Source of the DNA: Watersipora subatra
Taxonomy: Eukaryota > Bryozoa > Gymnolaemata > Cheilostomatida > Watersiporidae
Reading direction: 5' to 3'
DNA: 64,000 nt
NCBI RefSeq assembly: GCF_963576615.1
Contig: NC_088714.1
Coordinates: 4,030,001 to 4,094,000 of the forward strand
A program made the translations under genes and the position numbers. Positions 49,201-58,928 of the stretch are shown one piece after another. The notes beneath the pieces are model-generated. The model did not search any database and had not been told where the DNA came from. It saw only the letters and a list, made by a program, of their open reading frames with translations. Position 1 is the first letter of the stretch; every line of letters starts with the position of its first letter.

Positions 49201-50499
49201 AGAAGGCAACTCTAAACAAACGAAGTAAACTAATATCTACATGTATGTGTAGACGTTCTAAGAAACATTTTTACAGAAAAGCGTTACATAATAGACCCAT
49301 CCATCTAGCTTTTAATACTTGAGCTACTATTTCAGTTTACCAGCTAATGCAGAATTTCATGTATAGTCCTCATTAAGCATTTTATCTGATGAGTGTTACA
49401 CACCTTTTGTGTAATATGAAACTTAGTAATTTTTATGCTTGGTCAAACTTTAATAAATTTCTTACCAAATTTATAGTAAGCTCTACTTTAGTATCGAACA
49501 CTTAATGCTGACTTTTAGCCTATACTTTACTGTAAATTAACATGATACAATTTAAAATTAAAACCAACCTAAAAATGATTAGTAAGTTATATAAATTACC
49601 TCAAATAAGGAGTCAGTGAAATTGCAAGGCGATGGTAATAAACAGATAGAACAAGTTAACAAGCATGTAATATTTTTTGCAAATTATCAGTTTGTGAACC
49701 ACACTTTATAAATCTTGGTCACCTAAGACCCTTTTTGATTGTATGGATGGAGACACCCATTTACAATAATTTCTGTAAAGGAATAACAACTCCTACAAAG
49801 CATGGAAGTGCAGTGAGCTTCCTGCATCAGACTATGAAACAGACTGGTAGTAAATCAAACAGTTTTCGAATTGAGTAGATATCGAAAGTTCCCCTAAAGT
49901 TGGCTTGCAGAAATTAAAGCAGAATAGAATTACTAGCTCTAGTTTCTTTACCGTGTGCAGTACGATGGACCCCAGGCTTGCTGTGATGTCTAATAGGCTG
50001 ATAGCGTTGAATTGCAGGAGGCGGTCGATGTTGCTCAGAGTTTAATGCAGAAGTTGAAGGATTTTGAGGAGCTGATCTAAAGGGTGGTGCGGACTGTCGT
50101 GGTGTGTTGAATGGAAAAGGAGTAGCCATCCTATATCTCTCATCATTGCTCCCTGGTTTATTGATTGGTGTTGGATATACAGCAGCTGCAATATACATGT
50201 AACAGTAGTGATTGATAGCTACAATGATGACAGGTTGAACAATTTTTACTAAAAAAGGAAACGGTGGTTCATATAATGATATATGGCAGTAAATTCAATA
50301 TGCTCCAATGCACATCTACAAAGAGTATCAAACAGAAGAATCTCTCGGATAAACAATGATTCAAACTTGGAGAGAAATTTCGGAAAAATGATGGAATCCA
50401 CTCACATCTTGGAATGACTGAAGGTACTTCTTTCTTTATATACTTTCCAACTATTCCTTCAGAAGATACTGACTTCTTCTTTTTACCTTTGGATAGCAT
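40215..50499 (-). CDS. SAV1: Salvador homologue, Hippo-pathway scaffold (WW and SARAH domains)
   Basis: Exons in transcript order are 50406-50499, 49952-50185, 46795-47141, 46383-46548, 45315-45543, then 41450-41592, 40956-41163, 40575-40636 and 40215-40373. The start [20 protein letters not shown] matches the SAV1 N-terminus (MLSRKK...GKYVKKE). WW1 is [20 protein letters not shown] followed by [12 protein letters not shown]2 is split by an intron after WER and continues [20 protein letters not shown]. The SARAH domain runs from [20 protein letters not shown] to [18 protein letters not shown]. Salvador binds Hippo/MST kinase through SARAH and recruits Warts/LATS, restraining Yorkie/YAP. Exon 3 has a GHQQQ repeat. 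Exon 5 ends in phase 2 but the WW1 exon needs phase 1, so at least one short exon between 41593 and 45314 was not found. The visible exons give about 547 residues, longer than human SAV1 (383) and nearer the fly protein. Confidence 0.93.
41949..42945 (+). repeat. 29/30-bp minisatellite in a SAV1 intron, about 34 units
   Basis: The unit is ACATCATCACACGGGTTGTC plus TATAAACGT, with a 30-bp form (CATTCACACGGG) mixed in. Variants include CAGGTTATC, AATGTACA and CATTCCCCTGG; the CATTCCCC unit recurs at about 42210 and 42600 with the same neighbours, which shows block duplication of 13 units. It lies in the long intron before the WW1 exon. Confidence 0.95.
43583..44378. mobile_element. Fold-back TTAA element with ~370-bp inverted arms
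   Basis: Two long arms (about 43583-43945 and 44015-44378) are diverged inverted copies around a short centre. The outer ends read ACCATAACTG and CAGTTATGGT, and both are flanked by TTAA (43579-43582 and 44379-44382). An open frame of about 70 codons in the left arm has no recognised domain. The element lies in a SAV1 intron and belongs with the other TTAA-flanked elements here by target site, though its end sequence differs. Confidence 0.85.
45560..45665 (+). repeat. Short tandem duplication, ~48-bp units
   Basis: Two and a half copies of a unit with GGTATGGACCTCTGTCC and GGAATAACACAGC lie just outside SAV1 exon 5, on its acceptor side. Nearby, 45739-45778 is a perfect hairpin (GAAATTGAAGTTTGAAATT and its complement) and 45860-45960 is a fragment of the dispersed repeat also seen at 27540. 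Confidence 0.7.
46583..46632. repeat. Short intronic hairpin
   Basis: CTTACTTCACATCGGTAAG is followed after a few bases by its complement CTTACCGATATGAAGTAAG. The imperfect stem is about 20 bp and lies in the SAV1 intron just upstream of exon 4. It has no known role; it may be a small MITE remnant. Confidence 0.5.
47490..49490 (+). mobile_element. Penelope-like element with inverted partial copy
   Basis: The plus strand at about 48340-49147 encodes the back part of a Penelope-like protein: [15 protein letters not shown], the thumb-like [19 protein letters not shown], a Cys-rich linker ([15 protein letters not shown]) and the GIY-YIG region ([18 protein letters not shown]). From 47490 to about 48055 the sequence is the reverse complement of 48900-49480, giving arms of about 570 bp in opposite directions. 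A short plus-strand scrap (48087-48147) and a GA-rich run (48150-48240) lie between. Most of the reverse transcriptase is missing. It is an old, broken copy with several lesions, inserted in SAV1 intron 2. Confidence 0.85.
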
Positions 50500-50847
50500 T
50501 TTCTTTATCGTTTCACAAGGATGAGTTTTTTCTTAATATCTATTTAGAGTAATAAGTAAACTCAGGGTGCGAAAAATCAGAGACATCCAAAGTTGAAACT
50601 TCTATCTGCAAATAACTGCTGAAACATCATAGCAGACAAATGAGAGAGTACTGTCTTTTAAAGAATCTGATAACTAATCTAAAGACACCCCTAATGGCAA
50701 TGGAAAAGAATAGAAAAGTGCTACACAATTAGGTTCCAGTTCGTAGGCAATGCAATCAAAATCAGTGTAGAACTTAATTCAATAGCATAACTGAAAAACA
50801 CATTTATTAACTTGAAGTTATTGTTTTGTGTAGGGTTGGTCCGCTGC

Positions 50848-51815
50848 CCTTATTTGATGAGCGGCCATAAGCAATGCCATGCAAGAGCCCCTTATTTGAT
50901 GAGCGGCCATAAGCAATGCCATGCAAGAGCCCCTTATTTGATGAGCGGCCATAAGCAATGCCACGCAAGAGCCCCTTATTTGATGAGCGGCCATAAGCAA
51001 TGCCACGCAAGAGCCCCTTATTTGATGAACGGCCATAAGCAATGCCATGCAAGAGCCCCTTATTTGATGAGCGGCCATAAGCAATGCCACGCAAGAGCCC
51101 CTTATTTGATGAGCGGCCATAAGCAATGCCACGCAAGGGCCCCTTATTTGATGAGCGGCCATAAGCAATGCCACGCAAGAGCCCCTTATTTGATGAACGG
51201 CCATAAGCAATGCCATGCAAGAGCCCCTTATTTGATGAGCGGCCATAAGCAATGCCACGCAAGAGCCCCTTATTTGATGAGCGGCCATAAGCAATGCCAC
51301 GCAAGAGCCCCTTATTTGATGAGCGGCCATAAGCAATGCCACGCAAGAGCCCCTTATTTGATGAGCGGCCATAAGCAATGCCACGCAAGAGCCCCTTATT
51401 TGATGAGCGGCCATAAGCAATGCCACGCAAGAGCCCCTTATTTGATGAGCGGCCATAAGCAATGCCATGCAAGAGCCCCTTATTTGATGAACGGCCATAA
51501 GCAATGCCATGCAAGAGCCCCTTATTTGATGAGCGGCCATAAGCAATGCCACGCAAGAGCCCCTTATTTGATGAGCGGCCATAAGCAATGCCACGCAAGA
51601 GCCCCTTATTTGATGAGCGGCCATAAGCAATGCCACGCAAGAGCCCCTTATTTGATGAGCGGCCATAAGCAATGCCACGCAAGAGCCCCTTATTTGATGA
51701 GCGGCCATAAGCAATGCCACGCAAGAGCCCCTTATTTGATGAGCGGCCATAAGCAATGCCATGCAAGAGCCCCTTATTTGATGAGCGGCCATAAGCAATG
51801 CCATGCAAGAGCACG
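50848..51815. repeat. 42-bp minisatellite upstream of SAV1, about 23 units
   Basis: The unit is CCCCTTATTTGATGAGCGGC then CATAAGCAATGCCACGCAAGAG, with C/T at CACG/CATG and G/A at GAGCGG/GAACGG as the main variants. Since 42 is a multiple of three, both strands show perfect 14-residue repeats (minus: LLRGIAYGRSSNKG; plus: MSGHKQCHARAPYL). The array starts about 350 bp from the SAV1 start codon. It is much richer in G+C than its surroundings. Confidence 0.96.
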
Positions 51816-51829
51816 CACATTTCAACAAC

Positions 51830-52370
51830 CCACTCGTTAAGTCTGTATTTAAAGTTTGTATTTAAGATTTGGGACCAAACATCCATGCACATTTTTCCGA
51901 ATTACAAGATGACTACTGCTTCACATGGCTTCATATTTGGTGATAAACGATTAGCCCGTGTCACTATAGTTAAAAAAATCTTTCATGCCAACATCGGTTT
52001 CAGAGCAGTGTGGATAACTCATACCTTTACACCAAATATGCAATTTGACAACTTTTCGAACATTACACTCTTTTAATTTTTGCGAGTATATAGAAACTTT
52101 TCATTCTCCAAATTTTCATTCGAACCAGGCTGTTTAGTCAATAATAAACATACTTTTCCTACATTTCCATAAACTTAGAAATCTTGAGAATACAGAACAT
52201 TTCTTTTAACTCAATACATAAGATCAATTGGTTCTACATATTTTTGGCTGTTCGATTCACAGTTGCTTCAGCTTTTGATTTGCTGCAAGCTTTCATGATA
52301 ACTTCAGCAGCAACTATTAAGTATTGCATTGATCTGAATTGATTATTTGTATTGACTGACATGAAGAGGT
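51830..52370. other. AT-rich intergenic stretch
   Basis: I see no exon, repeat or terminus here that I can name. Short plus-strand frames (to about 52070) show no domain and continue out of the minisatellite. Confidence 0.3.
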
Positions 52371-52374
52371 GTGA

Positions 52375-54300
52375 GATTTGTTTGTTTGCTTTATTTCATC
52401 AATAAAATTAAAATATATTTAAAATAAATAAAAACTAGACAACGAGCATCCAGTGAAAGGTGATGATGAGGCCATGTAATTCAACATAATTAAACATTAT
52501 AGTTGAAAAAAAAGGATTATCCCAATAGCCATGCCCTCAAACTCCTCTTAAAACCTAACCTGTTTTGTATACTATGAATAGAAATAGGGGGTGTTCCATA
52601 AAACAGCTTCTTGATAAATTGTTCTTTTGTGACCAGCGGCGGAAGATGATTTAGGTAAAGGTAAATTGAAATTAGAATTTTGAGTGTATTAGTGCTGTGA
52701 AAGATGAGAATATGATAAGTAAAAAAATATATGATTCGTAAGCAAAGTCCGAAATTTAAACAACTGACAAACATTATATGTTGCATTTTTCAAAAAGAAC
52801 CCCATTCGAGAAATAAAAAGGTTTCTTGTTAATAATGCGAACTACTCTTTTTTGATGAATAACTTTTCAAAATAAATCAATGGAGCATTCCCCCAGGCTT
52901 CAATACAATATGAAATTTTTGAATTGATCCAAGTGTTATCAAGTAAAATTAGAATATTTCATGGTAAATGAAAAGATAATCGGTACAATAGGCCACTAAG
53001 TGGACATAATTGTTTTAATAAGCTTTCTATATGTAATTTCCAGTTTAAATTTTTGTCAATAGTTATTTCGAGAAATTTAACACTGTCTGTTTTCTTAAAG
53101 GTTGACTTGCAATAAAAGTCACATTACGGTTATTTGGTATCAAAAGATTCACCATGTCTTACTCTGCTGTGTTGTAGGCGCAAAATATGTGGAAATGTGA
53201 TTACAAGCTCTTAAAAACTCAAAAACGAACAGTTAATCGCAACCATCACGAAACCGCCGTAGATTGAAATCCGTTTATTTCTCTGACGTAGTAATTCCAT
53301 CTGGTTATTATTTTGTCAAGTGATGTTCTCACGTAAATCAAAAGGCCAATAAAAGGCTCAATATATAAAACTTCTCGTAGCACTAGTTAAATGACAAACA
53401 CTTCGTGTTTTACCGAAGAGCCCTTACCAAATATAGACGCTCGCTAGTTTACAGTTTTGTTTCGGCTTGGTCTAATCGTCTGGTCGCAATCTGATTATGT
53501 GACCCATACTTCTTGCCAAACAGAGCGAATAATTTCTGCCGCATTTTTCGACTATCACAGGTGACCAACAGGCTCGTCATGTTTATCAGAGGATGATATG
53601 CACTCCTTTGAGCTAAGGTTAAAAAATTAAACAAATTTTCACGGTAGGTCTTGAGATATCAGTGCTCAAAGTAACAGCATTACAATGACGATGGAATAGA
53701 CGCATAAGAACAATAGACATGGTTTTATTGAATGCGTGAAGTATATCTGTGAGAATATTTCGATGAATGAGGTTGCGTGAAAGTGTAAACAGAAACCGTC
53801 TTGTACAACTACGTCGCATTTGAGCCGTTTTGAAAAAATTTTTAATTTACGGCAGTCTCGTGACGGTGGCGATTAACTGTTCAGTTTTGAGCTTTCAAGA
53901 GCTTGTAATCACATTTCCACATATTTTGCACCTACAACACAGCAGAGTAAGACATAGTGAATCTTATGATACCAAATAACTGTAATGTGAATTTTGTTGC
54001 AAGGCAACCTTTAATTGTATCACCATTTAAAAAAAAAGAGTTTTCATTTAATTTAAATTTGTTTTGATAGTTCTTTATAATAATGTAATATGTCTTCTTA
54101 ACGTGAATAGTTAATTTGTTTTGTTGACACCATTTTGTAAGTTCTACCAAATCAGTGTTTATAAGGTTAATGTCATCATTTAAGGTTTTTGATTTGTAAA
54201 ATAAGCTAGTATCATAGGCATACAATATAGGCGTTAAGAATTTTAGGTTAGAGCATAAGTCGTTAATATATATTAAAAATAGCGTTGGACAGTATATCCT
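52375..54300 (-). mobile_element. LINE, 3' half of ORF2 (CR1/jockey-like reverse transcriptase)
   Basis: On the minus strand the reverse transcriptase motifs run PTLFLIYINDL, YAYDTSLFYKSK (normally YADDT) and LTKWCQQNKLTIHVKKTYY. A DNA transposon (53099-54010) then interrupts the frame, which resumes with KKTDSVKFLEITIDKNLNWK. The typical C-terminal part follows (ISYCIEAWGNAP, then SIQNRLGFKRSLRAWLLG), and the 3' tail ends in GATGAAATAAAGCAAACAAA near 52375. The copy is 5'-truncated before the PQG motif, with a frame change next to PTLF, a few internal stops, and YADD altered to YAYD. It is inactive. Confidence 0.85.
53099..54010. mobile_element. TTAA-specific inverted-repeat element inside the LINE
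   Basis: This 912-bp element has AGGTTGACTTGCAATAAAAG at the left and the near-complement ending TTGTTGCAAGGCAACCT at the right. Inverted arms are about 165 bp. It is flanked by TTAA (53095-53098 and 54011-54014). Removing it with one TTAA leaves the LINE frame reading GDTIKKTDSVKFLEI without a break, which confirms the ends. The TTAA target with an AGG start suggests Kolobok-like. Minus-strand codons at 53619-53819 show no domain I recognise. Confidence 0.92.
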
Positions 54301-54383
54301 TGATTAAAAGCTTCAAGAGTTTGATTCTAAAGGTATAACTGGGCTTACTGTGAAGTAGTTCCGACTGAGAAATACATATACAC

Positions 54384-55072
54384 TAGTACCTTGAGATATG
54401 AGCATAATTTGTTCCAGACCTGAGCTCACATTCTCAAAAACGTGTGGTCCAAGCAATTATTTCCTATTTGAAATGAAAGAAAATATTCAATCCATTTTAG
54501 TCCTTTATAACGTTCCTAACTTACTCTTGATTAGCTCGTGATACTATTATAAGTAATATGCTGTACAGTATATTCAAATATAAATAACCACTATAACTAA
54601 AAACCTAAAATAAAGAAAATAAGTTATTAATACAAAAAAGCCGTATTCTTCCCTGCAAGACAGACAAATACATTAACAAAGGAGGTGTTTATTTGCCTGC
54701 TCTTTTGTTTATTACAGAAATAAAAGAGGCAAGTTAAAAGGGTATTAAATAGGCAGGAACATTGTCAGTAAAATGTCCTTAATAGTCTTCTCTGAAAGTT
54801 TTTTCTTCGAGGCTATAGTGGTACACACAAAACTTCACGAACTACGCAATTTATTACAACAAAAACAAAAGATGCTCACAAACTAATCAAAAAGAATAAG
54901 TCTACACCAGCAAGCAGAAAAATTACTGTTCAAAAGGTCCTGAGTTTCCACTAACTGCCACACAATCCAAGCTTGTGTTTCAAAATTTCGCTCAAACTTA
55001 AAACAAAGATTCAGCTTGGACTCGAATTGAAAAAAAATTGTTTCTTGTAAGCAGCTCGGATTTCAAGGTATC
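54384..55072. mobile_element. Mariner/pogo-type MITE
   Basis: Ends read AGTACCTTGAGATATGAGC and, on the complement, GATACCTTGAAATCCGAGC, a well-known pogo/mariner terminal style (GTACCTTGA...). The interior is AT-rich and non-coding. A CA microsatellite follows directly. Confidence 0.6.
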
Positions 55073-55120
55073 ACACACACACACACACACGCACGCACGC
55101 ACGCACACACACACATATAG
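55073..55120 (+). repeat. CA microsatellite
   Basis: A run of CACACACA with interspersed CGCACGCA, about 45 bp, sits at the end of the mariner-like element and ends in TATATAGTCTATATATA. Confidence 0.95.
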
Positions 55121-55129
55121 TCTATATAT

Positions 55130-57390
55130 ATAGAATGACTGTGCAAAGCTCTTCTGGGACTTCTACATCCAAACTGACAACAATGTATTGGCAAACCAGC
55201 AAAATATTGTAGTGGTGGACAAGCAGAACAAGAGAGCTACTATAATAGATATAGCAGTACTCAATGACTAGAACATAGCCAGCAAAGAAAACGAACAAGT
55301 GGAGAAATATCTCCCACTTGGAGAGGAGACTAAGAGTACTGGCATGCAAGAGCAACTGCAATTCCGGTAGTCATTGGAGCATTGAGTGCAATAGCACCTG
55401 CACATCAAATGTGGCTTGACCAAATACTGGCAAGTTAACAAAAGTGAGTTGCAGTCAAGCGCTAATTGGAGCTGCTAAGATCTCGAGTCCAATACTCAAA
55501 CTCTCAGGTCTCGGGTCGGAGACCCAAGCTTGAGTAGACCTGCCACACACTAGCTATTCTATACACTATATTTGCAAAACAACTTTTTGTGGTACCAATT
55601 CTAAGTTGCATTTACTCGCCTTACAAAAAAGGCTAGCCACTGATGTAAAGATTTGGCTTTAATGGAAAGTGCACTTCTCGAGTTTTTAGGGTCGAGTGAC
55701 CTTATAGCATGCTGTGAGCAACGAAATATTTGCGTACTAAAAAGTACTTGACAAAATTCTTCCTTAAACTACTCTATAGGTCTATCTTTAATTGCCTCAA
55801 CTTCCTTTACCTCTTCTCTGCCGTTTGTATTTTCCTTCCCACTAACTTCCATCCCCTTTACTCTTCAACAAGCTTTCTATGCCTTACTCTTCTTCTTGAT
55901 CACGGAACTAAATAAAAAATTGAACAAACTGCTACTTTTTATTCTTGACCCCATGACCTTAAAGGGCATTCACAGTTTTCACACTACCCAGAGTTAAGTT
56001 CGTTAACGATCTACTTAAATATCTTTACTTTTTGAAGATACTGGGCAGACTTAAGAGAACGTTAGTAAACTTGAGAATAATGCAACTAAACTTTTTGCAA
56101 AGTTTTCTCTACCGGCAGTAAAGTGGGATAACAACAATAAGAATAAAAGAGAAGTGCCTTATTAACACGAACAATATTTTCTAATCGTTGGTATTTGTGA
56201 TTTGAAAAAATTAACAAGCTATTAGCGTAAATGACACGAAAGTTTAATTATTTTCGCAATACATCACACTTATTTATGCGTGCATATGTTTTAAATGAAA
56301 CATTATCTATTGGTTCTTTTATGTATTAGTTTCACAATATTCACCTAAATACTTTTCACTTTAACAAGAAAGGTGAAGGCTGCAATAGCCAGCAAATATT
56401 TAGCAGAACTTTTTATCGCGCTCCGCAAAGCGTAAGTTCTCGCACTAAGTGTTTCCGTTTGTTGAGATTTCTGAGATAAATTAGCGACGTACCAAAGTCG
56501 ATTATGACAAACGACGATACGATTCAAGTTTATTGTAAACAATAGTTGGATTGCTAGACATGCTGTCCGAACGAAATGCCAACAACGTCAGATTTAACGG
56601 CCGAAAATCGTTATATTTGGGTTAATTTCAAGTAAACCGTAAAATAATTAGCACTCGCTCCCGGTTGGTCGAGTAAAAGACAGGATGCTAAAGGCTAATT
56701 TTCTAAAAATAAATGGAGTTATGCCTGCGTTAACCTAAAGCATATATTACTGGATTTATTAAACGACTCCAAAAAGCACACAGGTTTGAAGAGGGTAAAG
56801 TGAGTTTTTGATAGCGAAGTTGTCATAAGTGAAAATTAATTGGCAGCTTTCTACCTTGCAGTGTAGCGAAAAGTGGCTTATTCCAACGCTTCAGCAATGA
56901 AAGGCAGAGAAAGACATGAGCATACACAGCAAGCGTATGCCAGAATTTATTATTTTTTTAAATAATTTCTGTAATATTTTGAAGATGTGGAAGTTTTAAT
57001 CGAATTGCTAGTAGTAATTATTTATGACAATACACAAACCAACACTTGAACTGCAGCAAATATTGAAGTACCAAATAAGTGATTGTCAAAAGGCAATTTC
57101 TTGCTTATCATCTGAATAGTTTTTTTAGCTAACAAAACTACCTTTTTATCATATCAATACGTATTTTATTTGTTTTGATTAGGTGTTCTATTTTTTAAAG
57201 AACTTTGTTCTGTTATTTTAAAGGGCAAATGCAATATAGTTTCCAGAAGTTGAAAGTAAATTCAGAATGTAATTTATGGAAGGTATTGTAAAATGTAAGC
57301 ACTGTAGATTAATACATTGTCTAATACTATTTGCAACTGCAATAGCCAGCATCCTATATTGTTGTCGTACTTCTCTGATGCTGAGCAATT
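55130..57390. other. Intergenic stretch, no gene recognised
   Basis: Several 60-80 codon frames occur (for example 55122-55361 minus and 56345-56542 minus), but none shows a domain, splice context or neighbour match. A CT-rich stretch lies at 55770-55890. I find no transposon termini. Confidence 0.3.
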
Positions 57391-57403
57391 ATGGTTCTAA
57401 GGC

Positions 57404-57579
57404 AGACTTGCCAACCCAAGAGTGGGGCAATGCGTGAGATTTGGTTTTGGGGCAATTGATGTATCAATGATAGTATATATAAAATTGTGGAAATTAGGGA
57501 AAAAATCTCACGCATTTCCATTTTTTCTTTGGGGTGATTGCGTGAGTCTCACGCCCAATGCGTGAGAGTTGGCAGGTAT
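57404..57579. mobile_element. Short MITE with ~10-bp target duplication
   Basis: This 176-bp element has inverted ends (AGACTTGCCAACCC and the complement of ATACCTGCCAACTC) and sub-terminal CAATGCGTGAGATT / CTCACGCATTGG-type repeats. It is flanked by GTTCTAAGGC on both sides (57394-57403 and 57580-57589). The sub-terminal CTCACGC words recur four times. The target duplication length fits Mutator-like (9-11 bp) better than hAT. Confidence 0.8.
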
Positions 57580-57589
57580 GTTCTAAGGC

Positions 57590-58920
57590 CATAAAAGCAT
57601 AACAAGTGCAACCATGAGTTACTACAAAAAATGATATTGCTTGTTGTTATGGGTATACATACGCAGTAGAATTGTTAATCAACTGTCTTTAGGCCAACTA
57701 TTAGTAATTGTAACTCATGCAAAACTTTTGCCATCTTCTTCTTTTTTAAGCATCAACTTAATAATCTTTAATGCGACTAATGTATGTAATTTTAAGTGTT
57801 ATACTTAAAGCTATTCAAAAGCTGCTCCAATTATTACATTAACATCTTCGAAAGCCTCACTCAATTATGATTCCAGTTGAACAAGTGTTTCTTCCTGAAT
57901 AACACTATCAGAGCAAAATAATTCTGATTAAACCACTCCTGAGCTAGAGTCAGTGTAATTTGGTGAGTCATTAAATTGGAGTATTGTTAGTGTGCCAGTT
58001 TTAAGCAGATGATCATTTTATAATTTTGCTCGAGTATTACCATTAGCCATCCTCGTGCCTCTAATGATTCTAAAGATAAAACTGCTCTGAAGTATAAGAG
58101 ATAAGGTGATTGTGAATCCCTCCCTAGCAGCCTAACTTTTGGTGATCTATAATAGACATTCATTCTAAGCTGCACACAAGGTCAAGCCTCTTTGCATCTC
58201 AGAGAAGTTACTGCAGCAAATGTACTCTATTTTTTGCTTTCTGTCTTTTTAGAAGTAGTTATATACAGACTTCAATTTTCCATCATGCTCGCAGTCATTT
58301 TGTTTTACCTGATTCCTTGATTGTGTATCTAATGATTAGATTAGTTTCTAATGTAATATTACAAGCTAACTGATAGCTACTGCTTTTTCCTTTCATAAGC
58401 CTCCATAATTGACGAATGAGCAATAATTGGTGTATATTGGATTCATTAAAATGAGTGATCTTCTTTGGACAGATTACAATTTTTGTTGCAATTTCTTTTA
58501 TTTGAAATCATCTTTATCTGAGATTTGTTTAAGAGAACTCACACACTCATCAGTAAAGTGTGCAAGTATAGATATGTTAAAGTATAAAGTGCAGTATGGA
58601 TGTCGAAACCATTTATTCTTGCAATGCTTTTCTAAAGAGCTGAAAACTGACAATGAGTGAGTCAATACTACCATCCTAATATGTTATTACGCTTTATCCT
58701 AGGCTATTTAAATGCTTCCTTATAACATCATACAGTCCTCCATCCACTATTGACTGGCTACAGCTTCCTGTTCTTTTAGAGTTTCCCTCTCCACTGTCAC
58801 TCGGGTTCTTTGACATTGAATAAAGACTAAAGCATTCTCATTCTTTTATTGCTATCTATTGTGTCTGTCCCATGAGAATAACTCTCTGTCTGATGAGTAA
58901 TACATTACTTACATGTATAT
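57590..58920. other. Region upstream of FRMD8
   Basis: I see no transposon or exon that I can support. It probably holds the FRMD8 promoter and 5' untranslated exons; an acceptor-like AG just before 58927 means the first exon may lie somewhere here. Frames at 57987-58175 and 58427-58660 are unassigned. Confidence 0.3.
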
Positions 58921-58928
58921 GCAAAGGA

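Noticed and set aside
50807-51892. Perfect 14-residue repeat proteins on both strands
   Set aside because: The 42-bp unit is a multiple of three and stop-free in several frames on both strands; no unique flanking coding sequence supports any of them.
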